Positions 34,702 through 42,549 of a stretch of DNA of 43,112 nt are shown piece by piece. How positions within the stretch are numbered: the first letter of the stretch is position 1; each line of letters begins with the position of its first letter. The notes under the pieces were generated by a model. That model was not told where the DNA came from and did no database searches. It saw only the letters and a list, made by a program, of their open reading frames with translations. The stretch is from positions 1 through 43,112 of the forward strand of contig CAMTPA010000020.1 of NCBI GenBank assembly GCA_947074275.1, given 5' to 3'. Source of the stretch: an uncultured Bacteroides sp. GTDB lineage: Bacteria; Bacteroidota; Bacteroidia; Bacteroidales; Bacteroidaceae. The position numbers and the translations under genes are program-made.

Positions 34702-35889
34702 ATGTACGGAAAGATGAAAGAGCACCTTAGCAAAACAATTGCTGAAATCAAAGAAGCTGGCCTTTATAAAGAAGAGCGTCTTATCGAAAGTCCTCAACAA
34801 GCCGAAATTCTTGTGAAAGGAAAAGAAGTTTTGAACTTTTGTGCTAATAACTATTTAGGATTGTCAAATAATCCTCGACTGATTGAAGCAGCTAAAACTA
34901 CTATGGACTCACGCGGTTATGGTATGTCATCGGTTCGTTTTATTTGCGGCACTCAAGATATTCATAAAATCTTAGAAAAAGAAATATCAGATTATTTTCA
35001 AACAGAAGATACAATATTGTATGCAGCTTGTTTTGATGCGAACGGTGGTGTTTTCGAGCCTTTATTAACAGAAGAGGATGCCATTATCTCAGATTCTTTA
35101 AATCACGCATCAATCATAGATGGCGTGCGTTTGTGCAAAGCAAAACGTTATCGCTATGCCAATGCCAATATGGACGAATTAGAGAAATGCTTGCAAGAAT
35201 CACAAGCACAACGCTTCCGTATTATTGTGACAGATGGTGTGTTTTCAATGGATGGAAACGTAGCTCCTATGGATAAAATCTGCCTACTTGCCGAAAAATA
35301 TGATGCGCTGGTTATGGTAGACGAATCGCATTCTGCTGGGGTAGTTGGTGCTACTGGGCACGGAGTTAGCGAGCTATACAACACCTATGGCAAAGTAGAT
35401 ATTTACACAGGAACATTGGGTAAATCATTTGGTGGAGCATTGGGAGGTTTCACAACAGGCAGAAAAGAGATTATCGATTTATTGCGTCAACGTAGCAGAC
35501 CTTATTTATTTTCAAACTCGTTGGCACCATCAATAGTGGGAGCAAGCATAGAAGTGTTTAGAATGCTAAAAGAGGACAATTCCATACACGATAAGTTGGT
35601 AGAGAATGTGAACTACTTCCGTAACAAGATGATAGAAGCTGGATTTGACATAAAACCAACTCAAAGTGCAATATGTGCAGTAATGCTATACGATGCCAAG
35701 TTGTCGCAAGACTATGCTGCACGTATGTTAGAAGAAGGTATTTATGTTACTGGATTCTACTATCCTGTTGTTCCCAAAGAGCAAGCCCGTATACGAGTTC
35801 AAATATCGGCAGGACACAAAAAAGAGCATTTAGACAAATGTATTGCAGCCTTTGTGAAAATAGGAAGAGAACTGAACGTTTTAAAATAA
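34702..35889 (+). CDS. kbl: Glycine C-acetyltransferase (2-amino-3-ketobutyrate CoA ligase)
   Basis: A PLP enzyme that cleaves 2-amino-3-ketobutyrate with CoA to glycine and acetyl-CoA, completing threonine breakdown started by the divergent dehydrogenase. 395 residues, normal length. The PLP lysine is Lys241 in GTLGKSFGG. Other landmarks are NNYLGLSNNP, SMDGNVAPMD and VDESHSAGVVG, all typical of alpha-oxoamine synthases. The partner gene rules in kbl over the closely related BioF or HemA. A DUF2721-like gene follows after seven bases. Confidence 0.95.
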   Translation: MYGKMKEHLSKTIAEIKEAGLYKEERLIESPQQAEILVKGKEVLNFCANNYLGLSNNPRLIEAAKTTMDSRGYGMSSVRFICGTQDIHKILEKEISDYFQTEDTILYAACFDANGGVFEPLLTEEDAIISDSLNHASIIDGVRLCKAKRYRYANANMDELEKCLQESQAQRFRIIVTDGVFSMDGNVAPMDKICLLAEKYDALVMVDESHSAGVVGATGHGVSELYNTYGKVDIYTGTLGKSFGGALGGFTTGRKEIIDLLRQRSRPYLFSNSLAPSIVGASIEVFRMLKEDNSIHDKLVENVNYFRNKMIEAGFDIKPTQSAICAVMLYDAKLSQDYAARMLEEGIYVTGFYYPVVPKEQARIRVQISAGHKKEHLDKCIAAFVKIGRELNVLK

Positions 35890-35896
35890 TCGAACA

Positions 35897-36331
35897 ATGC
35901 AAGAATTAACACTTACTACTCCTGCACTACTTTTCTCGGCAGTTTCTCTTATCCTATTGGCATATACCAATCGGTTTTTGTCGTATGCACAATTGGTTCG
36001 CCAGCTACGCGACAGGTATTTAGACAACCCTGAAGATAAAATTACCGAAGCTCAGATAGACAATCTACGCAAGCGATTGAACTTGACTCGCACGATGCAA
36101 GGGTTGGGAATTGCCAGCTTGTTTTTATGTGTAGTAAGTATGTTCTTGATATATATAGGATTGCAACTGATTTCCGCGTATGTTTTCGGAGTAGCTCTTT
36201 TGCTACTTATAGCATCGCTTGGGGTTTCGTTTTTGGAAATTCAAATATCAACTCAATCATTGAAGATATACCTCAGTATTATTGAGAAAGAAGGAAAAAA
36301 GAAGTCTCATCTAAAAAGTAGAAATCTTTGA
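35897..36331 (+). CDS. DUF2721-like small membrane protein
   Basis: 144 residues with three hydrophobic helices (about 8-24, 72-90 and 95-113). A conserved-looking cytoplasmic loop RFLSYAQLVRQLRDRY precedes the second helix, and the charged C-terminus is Lys/Ser-rich. The layout fits the DUF2721 family, whose function is unknown. It starts seven bases after kbl and probably rides on its transcript. A 46-bp perfect palindrome ends the unit. Confidence 0.8.
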   Translation: MQELTLTTPALLFSAVSLILLAYTNRFLSYAQLVRQLRDRYLDNPEDKITEAQIDNLRKRLNLTRTMQGLGIASLFLCVVSMFLIYIGLQLISAYVFGVALLLLIASLGVSFLEIQISTQSLKIYLSIIEKEGKKKSHLKSRNL

Positions 36332-36355
36332 TTGCTACCGTGTTTGGATGCAGAT

Positions 36356-36401
36356 TAACTTAAAAGGGCCTCGCTGATATCAGCGAGGCCCTTTTAAGTT
36401 A
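36356..36401. terminator. Bidirectional terminator: perfect 46-bp palindrome
   Basis: Both 23-base halves are exact reverse complements with no spacer. The stem begins TAACTTAAAAGGGCC and the centre is GATATC. A GC-rich core (GGGCCTCGCTG) sits between A- and T-rich ends, so each strand gives a stable hairpin followed by TTTTAAGTTA. It lies 24 bases after the DUF2721-like stop and 18 bases past the lysA stop on the other strand. Confidence 0.9.
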
Positions 36402-36419
36402 TAGAGTAATCATTGTTCT

Positions 36420-37580
36420 TTAAATCAATTCATCAGAAGTGTAGCTACCTGGTAACTCACGGCAGTTGTAGCTCGATGCCATAATTTCGCCATAAGCACC
36501 TGCCGAACGAAGAGCAATTAAATCGCCACGTTTCACTTGGTTCAAATCAATGGCTTTACCAAACACATCCGACGATTCACAAATTGGACCTACAATATCA
36601 TACGTTTCTATTGGGCCTTCCGAAGTAATGTTCTCCATTTTATGATAAGCTTGATAAAGCGCAGGACGTATCAAATCTGTCATACCAGCATCAAGAATCG
36701 CAAACTGTTTTTTAGTACCTTGCTTCACATACAATACTTTTGAAATAAGCGAACCACACTGAGCAACCACTGCACGCCCCAACTCAAAATGTAGCGTTTG
36801 ATGTGGACGAAGCTTCAACTGACCAGCATAGGTTGCAAAATACGATTTAAAATCGGGGATTGGTTGACGATTGGGATGATCGTAATCAATGCCTAAGCCG
36901 CCACCTACATTGATATGTTTCACCAAAATATGACGTGCTTCGAGCTTGTCTTGCAATTCATTCACGCGATTGCATAGAGCTATAAAATCGCCCATATCCA
37001 AAATTTGAGAACCTATGTGAAAATGTAAACCTACAAAATTCACATTCTTCATCTCTTGCGCCACATCTATCACTTTATCCATATCTTCCATACTGATGCC
37101 AAATTTATTCTCGGCCAAACCAGTGGTGATATGAGCATGCGTATGCGCCCCAACATTGGGATTGATACGGAAAGCCACGTTTGCAATTTTTTCTTTAGCA
37201 GCAGCCAATTCATTGATAACTTCCAACTCGGGGATAGACTCTACATTGAAGCAGAAAATATTATAATCAAGCCCCAATTCAATTTCCCAATCGGCTTTAC
37301 CAACACCAGCAAAAACAATTTTCTCAGCAGGAAAACCAGCTTTTAGCGCAGCACGAATTTCACCACCGCTCACACAGTCAACTCCTAATCCACTCTCGCG
37401 AATAATGGTCAACACTTTAGAATTTGCATTTGCTTTTACCGCATAGTGTACTTCAAATGCTTCATATCGAGTCGTTTCTTGATTGATGCAAGCAAGTGTA
37501 TCACGCAATACTTTTGTATCGTAATAGTAAAAAGGAGTGCGCAGTTCACGGAACTTATCTATTGGAAATATTCCTTTCAT
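36420..37580 (-). CDS. lysA: Diaminopimelate decarboxylase
   Basis: A PLP enzyme converting meso-diaminopimelate to L-lysine, the last step of the pathway. 386 residues with the fold-type III barrel: PLP Lys49 in HYAVKAN, HIGSQI in the middle, and GGGLGID, then the substrate-site CESSDVFGK in the C-terminal domain. It follows lysC in the same direction, but a hairpin between them suggests at least partly separate expression. It shares the 46-bp bidirectional terminator with the convergent kbl unit. Confidence 0.96.
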   Translation of the reverse strand: MKGIFPIDKFRELRTPFYYYDTKVLRDTLACINQETTRYEAFEVHYAVKANANSKVLTIIRESGLGVDCVSGGEIRAALKAGFPAEKIVFAGVGKADWEIELGLDYNIFCFNVESIPELEVINELAAAKEKIANVAFRINPNVGAHTHAHITTGLAENKFGISMEDMDKVIDVAQEMKNVNFVGLHFHIGSQILDMGDFIALCNRVNELQDKLEARHILVKHINVGGGLGIDYDHPNRQPIPDFKSYFATYAGQLKLRPHQTLHFELGRAVVAQCGSLISKVLYVKQGTKKQFAILDAGMTDLIRPALYQAYHKMENITSEGPIETYDIVGPICESSDVFGKAIDLNQVKRGDLIALRSAGAYGEIMASSYNCRELPGSYTSDELI

Positions 37581-37617
37581 AATATGTACTTTGTTTGAAT
37601 TATAAAGAATTAAAAGA

Positions 37618-37651
37618 AAACGCTTTTACCACATTGATGATAAAAGCGTTT
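37618..37651 (-). terminator. Terminator or attenuator between lysC and lysA
   Basis: AAACGCTTTTA (37618-37628) pairs perfectly with TAAAAGCGTTT (37641-37651) around a 12-base loop. On the minus strand it starts 16 bases after the lysC stop and runs into TCTTTTAATTC. It lies 38 bases before the lysA ATG, so it would either end the long biosynthetic transcript or limit read-through into lysA. Confidence 0.65.
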
Positions 37652-37666
37652 CTTTTTATGTGATTA

Positions 37667-38986
37667 TTACTTATTAGTGAACAACGCCTTGCTAAGCGAT
37701 TGAAGAGCCTCTTTTTTATCACATTCGCGAATCAAGAAAGAGATATTGTAGTTGCTACCACCATACGAAATCATACGAACTGGGATGTTGCGCATAGCAT
37801 CCATTGTTTTTGCTTCAAAACCAATGTTTTCCCATTCCAAATCGCCTACTACACACACGATACACATATTGCTATCAATAGTTACTGTACCATATTTCTT
37901 CAAGTCGTCCAATATCTCGTTGAGATGCTTGGTGTTGTCTATTGAAACCGACACGCCCACTTCAGAAGTACAAATCATATCAATAGATGTATGATAGCTT
38001 TCAAATATCTCGAATACTTTGCGTAAAAAACCGTGCGCCAACAGCATACGGCTCGATTTAATCTTGATTGCCGTAATATTATCTTTGGCTGCTACCGCTT
38101 TAATTTTTCCTTTCTCTGTATCGTTAGAGATTAAAGTTCCTGGAGCTTTTGGGTCCATTGTATTCAGCAAACGCACGGGTATATTAGCGTATTTAGCTGG
38201 TTGCACACAAGTTGGGTGCAATATTTTAGCGCCGAAATATGCCAACTCAGCTGCTTCTTCAAAATGAAGCTGACGCACAGGAGTAGTACCTTCAACAATG
38301 CGTGGATCGTTGTTGTGCATACCATCAATATCAGTCCATATTTCAATTTCAGAAGCATCTACGGCAGCTCCAATCAGCGATGCAGTATAATCGCTACCAC
38401 CACGTTGAAGATTATCAATTTCGCCATAAGCATTGCGGCAAATGAAGCCCTGTGTGATGAAAATTTCAGCATCTGGATAAAGCTCTAATTGTGCCTGCAA
38501 TTTGTCTTTGATATACACAGGATCAGGCTCACCGTTTTTATCTGTACGCATAAATTCTAAAGCTGGAAGCAAGATAGACTTTACACCACACTCTTGCAAA
38601 TAGTAGTTTACCATTGCAGTAGAAATCAACTCGCCTTGAGCCAACACCACTTTCTCTTCAAACAAAGTGAAAAGGTCTTTGGTAAACGAACGAAGATAGT
38701 CAAAATGCGATTTAACAACTTCCAATCCTTTCTGTTTATACTCTTCCGTAGCATACAGTTCATCAATAATCTGTTTATATTTAGCCTCCAGCTTATTGAT
38801 AATTTCGTTAGCACCCTCCGGATTTTTCTTGTACAGATAATCGGAAATTTCTACCAATGTATTTGTTGTACCCGACATTGCAGAGAGAACAACAATTTTT
38901 CTTTCACCATCGGTAATCAATTTGGCTACTTCTTTCATCCGCTGTGCAGAACCTACGGAAGTTCCTCCAAACTTTAAAACTTTCAT
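37667..38986 (-). CDS. lysC: Aspartate kinase (monofunctional)
   Basis: Phosphorylates aspartate at the head of the lysine, threonine and methionine pathways. 439 residues. The N-terminal kinase domain has KFGGTSVGS (5-13) and QRGGSDYTASLIGAA, and WTDIDGMHNNDPRIV for the nucleotide and substrate sites. Two ACT domains fill the C-terminal third (IKSSRMLLAHGFLRKVFEIF and CIVCVVGDLEWENIGF), which usually bind lysine or threonine for feedback control. No homoserine dehydrogenase is fused to it. It starts 30 bases after ftsE. Confidence 0.96.
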   Translation of the reverse strand: MKVLKFGGTSVGSAQRMKEVAKLITDGERKIVVLSAMSGTTNTLVEISDYLYKKNPEGANEIINKLEAKYKQIIDELYATEEYKQKGLEVVKSHFDYLRSFTKDLFTLFEEKVVLAQGELISTAMVNYYLQECGVKSILLPALEFMRTDKNGEPDPVYIKDKLQAQLELYPDAEIFITQGFICRNAYGEIDNLQRGGSDYTASLIGAAVDASEIEIWTDIDGMHNNDPRIVEGTTPVRQLHFEEAAELAYFGAKILHPTCVQPAKYANIPVRLLNTMDPKAPGTLISNDTEKGKIKAVAAKDNITAIKIKSSRMLLAHGFLRKVFEIFESYHTSIDMICTSEVGVSVSIDNTKHLNEILDDLKKYGTVTIDSNMCIVCVVGDLEWENIGFEAKTMDAMRNIPVRMISYGGSNYNISFLIRECDKKEALQSLSKALFTNK

Positions 38987-39016
38987 TTTCGTTTCTGTGT
39001 TAAAATTAGTATGTAA

Positions 39017-39712
39017 TTAATTTATTTCTTTTGTAAACTCCTCTGTCACATCTTGCAAAGAGTGTCCTTCGCAGCGGAACACTCGCCCGGGAAATTGACT
39101 AAGAAGTTGTAGGTTGTGCGTGGTCATTATTACCGACGAACCCGATTGACAAATATCGTGCAATAGCTGCACAATTGCTTTTCCTGTTTCCACATCCAAA
39201 TTGCCTGTTGGCTCGTCTGCCAATATTATATCGGGAGAATTGAGCACGGCACGAGCTATTACAATGCGTTGTTGTTCGCCACCCGATAGCTCGTTGGGGA
39301 ATTTATACCCTTTGTGATTCATCCCAACCAACTGAAGCACTTCTTCTATGCGTTCTTTGATAGACTGCTTGTTTGTCCACCCAGTAGCACGTAGCACAAA
39401 GTCGAGATTATCGTAAACAGAGCGATCGGTAAGCAATTGGAAATCTTGAAACACGATGCCAAGTTGCCGACGTAGTTGCGGAATATGTTTACGCTTGATA
39501 GTAGCCATATTATACCCCAATACTTCAGCGTCGCCAGCAGCAATATCCAATTCGCCATAAATAGTTTTGAGTAGAGAGGTTTTTCCCGAACCCACTTTGC
39601 CTATTAAGTAGACAAACTCCCCTTTATTGAGTTGCAAATCAATATTGCTCAACACACTTAAGTCTTGCTGACAAATCTCAACATCTTTATATGTTATCAA
39701 TGCTTCTTCCAT
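39017..39712 (-). CDS. ftsE: FtsE-like ABC transporter ATP-binding protein
   Basis: A 231-residue ABC ATPase. Walker A is GKVGSGKTS (38-46), the signature NELSGGEQQRIVIARA and Walker B IILADEPTGNLD, the last including the LDE/FtsE/MacB-group 'TGNLD'. In other bacteria FtsE with FtsX couples the divisome to peptidoglycan hydrolases. No ftsX lies next to it here, so the name rests on family resemblance and MacB/LolD-like ATPases are alternatives. Its start overlaps the end of hisIE by 16 bases, and lysC follows. Confidence 0.82.
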   Translation of the reverse strand: MEEALITYKDVEICQQDLSVLSNIDLQLNKGEFVYLIGKVGSGKTSLLKTIYGELDIAAGDAEVLGYNMATIKRKHIPQLRRQLGIVFQDFQLLTDRSVYDNLDFVLRATGWTNKQSIKERIEEVLQLVGMNHKGYKFPNELSGGEQQRIVIARAVLNSPDIILADEPTGNLDVETGKAIVQLLHDICQSGSSVIMTTHNLQLLSQFPGRVFRCEGHSLQDVTEEFTKEIN

Positions 39713-40311
39713 GTAGTGCTATGACGTTCTTGCAATTCTTTTGCCAAATCTTCAATGCGATAACCTTTCGAGGTAAGCATCACAATCAAGTGATAAAGCA
39801 AGTCAGAACCTTCGTAGAGCAAACGGTCGTTTGTACCATTCGTTGCCTCTATTACCGTTTCCACTGCCTCTTCACCCACTTTTTGAGCTATTTTGTTGAT
39901 ACCCGATTGAAACAAACTTGTAGTATAAGAGCCTTCGGGCATCTCTTGATGACGCTTGTCGATAAAATCCTGCAAAGCTTTGATAAACATAACAGGTTCT
40001 TCGTTCTTCTCGCCCCAACAAGTATCTGTGCCTGTGTGACAAACAGGGCCTACGGGATGCGCCTCTATCAATAGGGTGTCGTTATCACAGTCTGCTTTCA
40101 TCGAAACCACGTGCAAGAAATTGCCGCTCTCTTCGCCTTTAGTCCAAAGTCTATTTTTGGTGCGGCTAAAAAAAGTCACCTTACCTGTTTCAACGGTTTT
40201 ATCGTAAGCTTCTTGGTTCATAAAGCCCAACATCAGTACTTTACGAGTTTCTTTATCTTGTATGATAGCAGGCACAAGCCCATCCATCTTATCGAAATTC
40301 AAATTCAACAT
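39697..40311 (-). CDS. hisI: Bifunctional phosphoribosyl-AMP cyclohydrolase / phosphoribosyl-ATP pyrophosphatase
   Basis: Also called hisIE: it carries out steps 2 and 3 of histidine synthesis. The HisI half (about residues 1-108) has GFMNQEAYDKT, FFSRTKNRLWTKGE and metal ligands in DCDNDTLL and CHTGTDTCWG. The HisE half (about 115-204) has the MazG-like pattern GEEAVETVIEA and EGSDLLYHLIVML. The 204-residue length is normal for the fusion. A 91-base gap separates it from hisF, with no recognisable signal in it; the 3' end overlaps ftsE by 16 bases. Confidence 0.96.
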   Translation of the reverse strand: MLNLNFDKMDGLVPAIIQDKETRKVLMLGFMNQEAYDKTVETGKVTFFSRTKNRLWTKGEESGNFLHVVSMKADCDNDTLLIEAHPVGPVCHTGTDTCWGEKNEEPVMFIKALQDFIDKRHQEMPEGSYTTSLFQSGINKIAQKVGEEAVETVIEATNGTNDRLLYEGSDLLYHLIVMLTSKGYRIEDLAKELQERHSTTWKKH

Positions 40312-40402
40312 TTCTTTGATTCTAAGATTTACATTTAATATATCAAGAGCCGTATTGCTTTCTTTCCATTATTTCGGGCAGCAGAAGGCATTCAATTAAG
40401 CT

Positions 40403-41161
40403 TCAAACTCTTACCGTGATGCCCTGTGTGCAAAGATACGATTTTAAATCGGTAATTCGTATCTCTCCAAAGTGAAAAACGCTTGCAGCCAACGCAGCAT
40501 CAGCCTTTCCTTCAACAAAGGCATCTTTAAAGTGCTCCATATTGCCAGCACCACCCGATGCGATGATGGGGATAGACAAATGTTCGGATAGCTTAGCCAA
40601 AGTTTCGTTGGCATATCCCGTTTTCACTCCATCGTGATCCATACTGGTGAATAGTATCTCGCCAGCACCACGTTCTTGCGCCTCGTGTGTCCATTGCATC
40701 AGTTCTTTGTCTGTTTCTATTCTGCCACCGTTCAAGTAGCATTTCCAGCCATTGGCAGTAGATTTTGCGTCTACTGCCACCACGCAAACCTGCGAGCCGA
40801 AGTTTTTAGCGATTTCATCTATCAAATTGGGATTCCGTATGGCCGATGAGTTGATTGAAATCTTATCAGCCCCGGCACTAAGCAGCCTATCCACATCGCT
40901 TAACTCGTGTATGCCACCGCCCACAGTAAAAGGAATGTTGATATTGGCAGCAATCCGTTTCACCAATTCGGCAAAGGTTTTGCGTCCTTCATGGCTTGCC
41001 GTTATATCAAGAAAGGTCAATTCATCTGCACCTTGTTCACTATACGCTCTGCCCAGTTCCACAGGGTCTCCCGCCTGACGAAGATTTACGAAATTGGTAC
41101 CTTTCACCGTTTGTCCATCTTTTATATCCAAACAAGGGATGATTCTTTTTGCCAATGCCAT
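40403..41161 (-). CDS. hisF: Imidazole glycerol phosphate synthase, cyclase subunit
   Basis: Uses ammonia from HisH to turn PRFAR into imidazole glycerol phosphate and AICAR. The 252-residue (beta/alpha)8 barrel has one catalytic Asp at Asp12 in [10 protein letters not shown] and the other in VVAVDAKS (about residue 130-132). Phosphate-binding VGGGIHEL and [11 protein letters not shown] are the two half-barrel glycine motifs. hisA lies 36 bases upstream and hisIE downstream, in a standard his operon arrangement. Confidence 0.97.
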   Translation of the reverse strand: MALAKRIIPCLDIKDGQTVKGTNFVNLRQAGDPVELGRAYSEQGADELTFLDITASHEGRKTFAELVKRIAANINIPFTVGGGIHELSDVDRLLSAGADKISINSSAIRNPNLIDEIAKNFGSQVCVVAVDAKSTANGWKCYLNGGRIETDKELMQWTHEAQERGAGEILFTSMDHDGVKTGYANETLAKLSEHLSIPIIASGGAGNMEHFKDAFVEGKADAALAASVFHFGEIRITDLKSYLCTQGITVRV

Positions 41162-41197
41162 TGCCTATATTCTTTTATTAAGGATAATATGATTTGT

Positions 41198-41917
41198 TTA
41201 TAAAAACGCACGCAAATCGCGAAGCGTCACATAGCCTTCGTAGAGTGCCTTGCCAAATATCACCGCAGGCACACCCGCATCTTGCAGTGCTTCAATGTCG
41301 CCCAAGCAGCTCACTCCCCCACTCGCTATCAAGTAGAGCGATGGATGCTGAGCAAGTATCTCTTTATATAGCTCGACAGAAGGGCCTGCAAGCATTCCAT
41401 CGCAACTTATATCGGTACATATCACCTTTTCGATGCCTTTTTTTATGTATCCGTCTAAAAAAGAAAAGAGGTCGCAAGTGCTCTCATCTTTCCATCCATT
41501 GACGGCTATTTTTTTATCTTTCGCATCGGCACCAAGTATTATTTTTTCCGCGCCAAACACATCAATCCAATGAGTGAAGAGTTCGGGGTCTTTCACGGCA
41601 ATGCTTCCACCTGTCACCATTTGCGCACCACACTCAAAAGCGATTCGCAAATCATCATCCGACTTTACTCCTCCACCAAAATCGACCACAAGCGATGTTT
41701 GAGAAGTGATTTTCTCTAAAACACGATAGTTCACAATGTGATGTGAAGCTGCTCCATCCAAGTCTACCACGTGCAAACGTCGGATGCCATTGGCTTCAAA
41801 CTCCTTAGCTACCTCTACGGGGTTTTCGTTATAGACCTTTTTGCTGCCATAATCCCCTTGCGAAAGACGAACACACTTCCCATCAATAATATCGATTGCC
41901 GGAATGATTTCTATCAT
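41198..41917 (-). CDS. hisA: ProFAR isomerase (HisA)
   Basis: Performs an Amadori-type isomerisation of ProFAR to PRFAR, supplying HisH-HisF. A 239-residue (beta/alpha)8 barrel related to HisF. Catalytic Asp9 is in IIPAIDIIDG and the second Asp in CTDISCDGML. Glycine phosphate loops are FGGGVKSDDD and ASGGVSCLGD. It sits between hisH (30 bases upstream) and hisF in one transcript. Confidence 0.97.
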   Translation of the reverse strand: MIEIIPAIDIIDGKCVRLSQGDYGSKKVYNENPVEVAKEFEANGIRRLHVVDLDGAASHHIVNYRVLEKITSQTSLVVDFGGGVKSDDDLRIAFECGAQMVTGGSIAVKDPELFTHWIDVFGAEKIILGADAKDKKIAVNGWKDESTCDLFSFLDGYIKKGIEKVICTDISCDGMLAGPSVELYKEILAQHPSLYLIASGGVSCLGDIEALQDAGVPAVIFGKALYEGYVTLRDLRAFL

Positions 41918-41947
41918 TTTGATTTATACGTTTTAATGTTGTTTTTA

Positions 41948-42538
41948 TCAGATACTCAAAAAGTTCTCCAAGATGCGTGTTCCAGCCGCACCACTTTTTT
42001 CGGGATGAAACTGAGTGGCGTAAAAATTATCTTTGTGCAAAGCCGCACTAAAAGGATGAATATAATTAGTGGTGGCTATGGTAAAGTCGCAAACAGGCAC
42101 ATAAAAGCTATGCACAAAGTAGACAAATTCCTCGTGGGTAAATCCTTTGAAAAGCTCGCTTCTCAAGTCGTCTATGGTGTTCCACCCCATATGAGGCACT
42201 TTTTCTTCGTGCTTTCGAGGAACGAAGCGTTTTACTGGTACATCGAAAATGCCCAAACAGTCAGCATTACCTTCTTCTGAATAGGAACACATCAACTGCA
42301 TACCCAAGCAAATACCCAGCACGGGTTGCTTCAAGTTCTTTATCAGTGTGTCCATTCCCGAGGCACGTAGGTGAGTCATTGTTGTTTCTGCCTCTCCCAC
42401 ACCCGGAAACACCACCTTGTCTGCCGCAAGCAGGGTCTCCTTGTCATCGGTTATCACAGCTTCTACTCCTACTCGTTTCAAAGCATAATCTACCGAGCAG
42501 ATGTTCCCTGCATTGTATTTTACGATAGCTACATTCAT
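41948..42538 (-). CDS. hisH: Imidazole glycerol phosphate synthase, glutamine amidotransferase subunit
   Basis: Hydrolyses glutamine and channels ammonia to HisF. The 196-residue class I amidotransferase has Cys77 in GICLGMQ and His178/Glu180 in QFHPEKSG. FPGVGEAETTMTHL (44-57) is the oxyanion-strand region typical of HisH. It begins 11 bases after the purU stop, so the histidine genes appear to be transcribed together with purU. Confidence 0.97.
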   Translation of the reverse strand: MNVAIVKYNAGNICSVDYALKRVGVEAVITDDKETLLAADKVVFPGVGEAETTMTHLRASGMDTLIKNLKQPVLGICLGMQLMCSYSEEGNADCLGIFDVPVKRFVPRKHEEKVPHMGWNTIDDLRSELFKGFTHEEFVYFVHSFYVPVCDFTIATTNYIHPFSAALHKDNFYATQFHPEKSGAAGTRILENFLSI

Positions 42539-42549
42539 TCCATTTATCG

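Noticed and set aside
37581..37666. Considered as a lysine riboswitch before lysA
   Set aside because: The gap is under 90 bases and holds one simple hairpin. A lysine riboswitch needs a five-helix junction of roughly 170 bases.
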